A stretch of DNA of 8,619 bases from Candidatus Solincola tengchongensis (GTDB lineage Bacteria; Actinomycetota; Geothermincolia; Geothermincolales; RBG-13-55-18): positions 1 through 8,619 of the forward strand of contig JACVJH010000230.1 of NCBI GenBank assembly GCA_015711895.1, given 5' to 3'. How positions within the stretch are numbered: the stretch's first letter is position 1; the number at the start of each line of letters is the position of its first letter. Positions 5,630-8,619 of the stretch are shown piece by piece. The position numbers and the translations under genes were made by a program. The notes beneath the pieces were generated by a model, which ran no database searches, was not told the origin of the DNA, and saw nothing but the letters and a program-made list of their open reading frames with translations.

Positions 5630-6787
5630 TCAGTGCAGGAGGTGCACGTTCCCCAGGTGCAGGCGGGTTAGGCCGGCCTCGCGGGCGGCGGCCAGGCATT
5701 CCTCCGCCTGGCGGCGCGAGGTCACGGGCATATCCCGCATGGCGTGCTGGGGGTGGAAAGCCAAAAGCGAATAGGGGATGCCCGGGTCCAGGGAGGCGAT
5801 GAAGGAGGCGATGCGCCCCACCTCCTCAGCCTCTACGTAACCGGGGACCAGGAGGGTGCTGGCGATGAGCGGAGGGGGGTCCGGGCGTTCCGAGAGGCGC
5901 GAGGCCGCGTAGGCAAAATTATCCAGAGTCTGCCTGTTGTCCGTGCCGCAGAGGGCGCGGTGGAGGGCCGGGGTGAAGGCCTTGAGGTCGAACTTCACGC
6001 ACCCGCCGCTCCCCAGCGAGAGCTCCAGGGCGCGCCGCAGGAGCCCCCGATGCATGCTTCCGTTGGTCTCCCAACAGATGCGCACCCCGCCTCCCCTCAT
6101 CTCCAGGGCCAGCTCGGAGGCCCGCAGGGCGAAGGGCATCTGGGGAGATGGGTCACCGCCGAAATAACAGATGCACGCGGTCCTCTCGTCGGCGGCCCGG
6201 GCCAGCTCCTGCGGTGTGCAGGCCGGCGCCAGGCGCGCGGTAAGGAGGCGGTACTGGGAGTTCTGGCAGAAGAGGCAGTCGAAGGAGCAGGCGCCCAGGA
6301 ACACGGCCAGGTTGAAGCGCCCCCTTTCGGCGCTCCCGGCGCACACCCAGTCGGCAACGCAGTTGGTGGGCAGGGGGTCGTAATAATATTCCAGGACGCC
6401 CTGGCGCGCGGTTCCCGAGAGGTGGACCAGTTTACCATTCTTTACCATACGCAGCCCACAGAACCCCTTCACCCCCTCCCCCATCCGGCAACGGTTGCCG
6501 CACAGGCGGCAGGACTTGCCCCCCTCGGCGCGGGGCGGAAGCGTCGGCAGCCCGAAGGGGGCCCGGGTCCGCTCGTGCGCCTCGCGGACGAATCCCTCCA
6601 CCTCCTCGCCCCCTCGCAGGGCACAGGAAGGGCACAGGCGGAGAGAAGCGGACACGTGGGGCGATACGGCCCCGCACAACGCGCAGGCCTTATCCCCTGG
6701 ACCTCGAGCGCTCCTTCCGTCGGTATAGCCTTCCATGTCTTTAACGTCCGCGTTATCCGCCTCGGAACGACGTCCGCTTTCCCGCAT
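5630..6787 (-). CDS. PflA-like radical SAM protein with N-terminal cysteine clusters
   Basis: A 385-residue protein. The radical SAM [4Fe-4S] motif is C167-x3-C171-x2-C174 (CSFDCLFC), followed by the GGDP motif (210-213) that contacts SAM and by WETNG (239-243). Upstream are two cysteine sets: CALC...CPSC (35-38, 52-55), which looks like a zinc knuckle, and CRLCGNRC...C (93, 96, 100, 110), a pattern known in PflA-like COG1180/COG1313 proteins. The LVPGYVEAEEV (313-323) and LLAFHPQHAM (341-350) blocks also fit that group. These enzymes cleave SAM to make a 5'-deoxyadenosyl radical; the target here is unknown and no obvious glycyl-radical partner is in the window. The start is uncertain: ATG 6787 has a weak ribosome binding site, and ATG 6736 is possible. 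Confidence 0.85.
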   Translation of the reverse strand: MRESGRRSEADNADVKDMEGYTDGRSARGPGDKACALCGAVSPHVSASLRLCPSCALRGGEEVEGFVREAHERTRAPFGLPTLPPRAEGGKSCRLCGNRCRMGEGVKGFCGLRMVKNGKLVHLSGTARQGVLEYYYDPLPTNCVADWVCAGSAERGRFNLAVFLGACSFDCLFCQNSQYRLLTARLAPACTPQELARAADERTACICYFGGDPSPQMPFALRASELALEMRGGGVRICWETNGSMHRGLLRRALELSLGSGGCVKFDLKAFTPALHRALCGTDNRQTLDNFAYAASRLSERPDPPPLIASTLLVPGYVEAEEVGRIASFIASLDPGIPYSLLAFHPQHAMRDMPVTSRRQAEECLAAAREAGLTRLHLGNVHLLH

Positions 6788-6799
6788 CTTCTCGGGAGG

Positions 6800-6808
6800 T
6801 CACGACAT
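6800..6808 (-). other. Start-codon/stop pair in frame upstream of the radical SAM gene
   Basis: On the minus strand ATG-TCG-TGA lies seven codons upstream of, and in frame with, the ATG at 6787. It is preceded by purine-rich AAAAAGGGGGTA, a better initiation context than the downstream ATG has. It is either a two-codon minigene or the original start with a nonsense change at codon 3. Confidence 0.4.
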
Positions 6809-7446
6809 TACCCCCTTTTTCCTATCCTATAACCTATCCCGGCTAGGGTTAAGGAGTGACCTAAGAGCCTCCCGCAACTCCGGGTAAGGAGAAATGGGTC
6901 CCTCCTTCCTCCCTATGAGGATGCGAACAGAAACCTTATATTCCATCAGCCCGGTAGGAATGGCATATGGATTACCTTTCCATTACCCAGGCAAAGGAGA
7001 GGCTACAGGCGACTCCGTATTCCCTCCCGGGGAGAGCTTGAGATAAGTGCCCAAGATCTCACCCATTCTGTCGGACAGCCCATATAATGAACCTATGGTT
7101 TTCCTTTTCTCCGAGAAGTAGGAAAGACCCCATGCGGCTTTCCCAAGAGATCGAAGGGGCCGAAGACCTCCTGTCCGATCCATATGCGTATCGGTATTGA
7201 CCTATCGGTATCAAGGTGGTGTGTCCGCTTGGCCAAATCGGGGAAGGAGAGCATTCCGGGAAGGGGATTGGGGCCTGCGGTCCGTCTTTCCCGGGCCGAT
7301 GATGGACGGGTTCTCACGTGCAAGGGGCCGCTTTCCAGATGCCGTGTGACCTCCGCCGTCCGGCCCAGGGCATGTCCAAAGGAAAGTGCCTCTTCCAGCG
7401 CGGCGGATGTCCATCCTCGATCGTGGAGGCGGGGGGAGAAACCCCG
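6809..7446. other. Long gap without a recognised gene
   Basis: About 640 bases between the radical SAM gene and the end of the AI-2E gene. The left part (to about 7210) is less GC-rich than the rest of the window. Seen here: CTGTC-G-GACAG (7068-7078), a TATAAT at 7083-7088 with no -35, TATCGGTAT repeated at 7189-7197 and 7203-7211, and an inverted repeat CCGGGAA/TTCCCGG (7256-7262 and 7288-7294). Open frames crossing it on both strands have no recognisable motif. Confidence 0.4.
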
Positions 7447-8484
7447 TCATCCAGGCCCGTGGCGGTCCTCTGGAAGATCATCGGCCGAGGAGCCCTTCCC
7501 CGCTCGCGTTCGCCTGAGTTCGCCGGCCACCTTGATGGAGACGGCCGTCAGCGGCACGGCGATGATGGCCCCGAATATGCCGCCGAAGACGGCACCCAGG
7601 AGGGCGAGAAAGGGGATGCAGGTTGAGGGTCTTGCCGTAGGCCACCGCCTGCACCGGGTTCTGGAGCACGGTATGGATGAGTATCGCCAGCTCCAGCATC
7701 ACCAGCCCCGCCGTCAGCCCCTTTGCCGCCAAGGCGATGATCACCGTGAAGGCCCCTCCCAGGTACCCGCCGAAAGAGGGTATGTAACAGGTGACGAAGC
7801 TGACCGGGCATATGGGCCCCACGAGGGGGAGGCGGAGGATGAGCGCACCGCCACCTTAAGGGCGGTATCGAAGGCGGCGATGATGGTCGTGCCCTTGAAA
7901 TAGCCGCGGATGGAGGAATATGCCTCGTTCAACATCATCTCGCCGGTCTCCCGCTTCACGCCCGGATGCCCGGCGACCCCGTCTCTTGATGGTCCCGTCG
8001 TCGGCGAGGATGAACATGGGGATGAAAAGCCGATGACGACCCCACCAGGAAAGAAGTGAAGCCGTGCACGCCCCCGGTCAGCTCATGGCGATGCCACTGG
8101 TGACGGTAGGCCAGGCCCTCTCTATCTGTTCCTGTGCCCAACGGGCAAAACCGCCACTCACCTTGAGATTGTCCATCCAGCCCCGAATCCTCTCCACGGC
8201 CCTCTCCACCTGCGCGCCTATGGCCTCGGCCTGGGTGGAGATGCCGTAGAGGATGACCGTAACCAGCCCCGCCACCACCACGACGTGACGACCATGGTGA
8301 TGGGGGTGGCCAGCCAGCGCGGGAACCGATGGCGCACCATGAAGGACACGGCGGGCTCCAGAAGGATGCCGATGATAATGGCGATGACGGTTCGCTCCCG
8401 TGGCATTTGCGCCCGCCGGTGAGGATAATGTGTATATGGCAAAACGCACCCAGGTCCCACGCAGGTGAGGAAGGCGGCCAACAT
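7447..8484 (-). pseudogene. AI-2E family transporter gene broken by about nine single-base indels
   Basis: The reading passes through all three minus frames, but joined together it gives a full-length (about 346-residue) AI-2E family (PF01594) membrane protein. In order the blocks are: MLAAFLTCVG; TWVRFAIY; TVIAIIIGILLEPAVSF; VVVVAGLVTVILYGISTQ; ELTGGVHGFTSFLVG; FFIPMFILADDGTIK; ETGEMMLNEAYSSIRGYFKG; a block with CYIPSFGGYLGGAFTVIIA and LQNPVQAVAYGKTLNLHP; and LGAVFGGIFGAIIAVPLTAV. Frame changes fall near 8457, 8420, 8284, 8081, 8041, 8026, 7978, 7846 and 7613. Most sit in or next to short G, C or T runs. No nonsense codon interrupts the repaired reading before TGA at 7447-7449. By family these are multi-span exporters, some of autoinducer-2. 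The start is uncertain, since no clear ribosome binding site precedes 8484. Confidence 0.82.
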
Positions 8485-8527
8485 GGAATCGACACGCGAT
8501 CCCGAAGAGAGGGAGCGGAGGGTAAAC

Positions 8528-8619
8528 ATGGCGGGCAACGCCGTGAAGTGGGGATTCGTCGTCCTCCTCGCCGCGCTGGCCGGGCTCATCGCCTTCCTCC
8601 AACTCTTCCGCACCCCGGC
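8528..8619 (+). CDS. N-terminus of an unrecognised membrane protein (3' end outside window)
   Basis: Thirty codons are visible from ATG 8528, preceded by GGAGGG five bases upstream. The protein starts MAGNAVKW and runs straight into a hydrophobic helix (about 9-25) ending LQLFRTP, which looks like an N-terminal signal anchor. It is divergent from the AI-2E gene, with 43 bases between the two presumed starts. Too little is visible to name a family. Confidence 0.55.
   Translation, partial: MAGNAVKWGFVVLLAALAGLIAFLQLFRTP

Noticed and set aside
5744..6832. Very long open frame on the plus strand across the radical SAM gene.
   Set aside because: The opposite strand encodes an intact radical SAM protein with all motifs, so this is its antisense shadow.
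7083..7088. TATAAT on the plus strand in the gap after the radical SAM gene.
   Set aside because: No acceptable -35 at 16-18 bases and no plus-strand gene follows.
6983..7323. Two overlapping minus-strand frames that might be a small gene or transposase scrap.
   Set aside because: No ribosome binding site, no motif and no coding-like third-position pattern were seen.
1..8619. CRISPR array, tRNA, rRNA or insertion sequence.
   Set aside because: No regularly spaced repeat array, tRNA-like cloverleaf, rRNA segment, transposase or terminal inverted repeat pair was found in the read-through.

Overview
The window is GC-rich bacterial chromosome. Genes sit on both strands and several starts have strong purine-rich Shine-Dalgarno sequences. 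Gene content suits a high-GC Gram-positive lineage such as a deep-branching Actinomycetota or Bacillota relative: an energy-coupling-factor Co/Ni importer with a PDGLE-type CbiN, a zinc-ribbon/proline-rich/NTF2-like membrane protein, and a PflA-like radical SAM protein. That assignment is inference from gene style only; there is no rRNA or marker gene here.

Layout. (1) 1-551, minus: the N-terminal 183 codons of a zinc-ribbon, proline-rich, single-pass membrane protein, cut by the window edge. (2) 552-803: divergent control region with a good promoter for the plus strand and a strong intrinsic terminator just before cbiM, so it looks like an attenuator. (3) 804-3874, plus: cbiM, cbiN, a 322-nt structured spacer ending in a 15-codon leader ORF, cbiQ, then cbiO. 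Together these form a complete CbiMNQO cobalt/nickel importer: CbiM captures the metal, CbiN assists, CbiQ couples, and CbiO hydrolyses ATP. (4) 3875-4111: short intergenic stretch with a stem-loop. (5) 4112-4981, minus: membrane-anchored divergent polysaccharide deacetylase (YibQ-like). (6) 4982-5629: noncoding as far as can be seen, with a possible promoter and a 15-bp direct repeat. (7) 5630-6787, minus: PflA-like radical SAM protein with two N-terminal cysteine clusters. (8) 6788-7446: noncoding. (9) 7447-8484, minus: an AI-2E family transporter gene broken by about nine single-base indels, mostly in short homopolymers, but with no nonsense codon inside the repaired reading. (10) 8528-8619, plus: start of a new gene opening with a transmembrane helix, cut by the window edge.

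The most interesting material is regulatory: the terminator in the cbiM leader without a recognised riboswitch class, and the structured cbiN-cbiQ spacer with a well-initiated mini-ORF ending four bases before cbiQ. Both fit stepwise control of a metal importer, but this is inferred and not shown. The indel-ridden AI-2E gene is either a recent pseudogene or a stretch of poor sequence.
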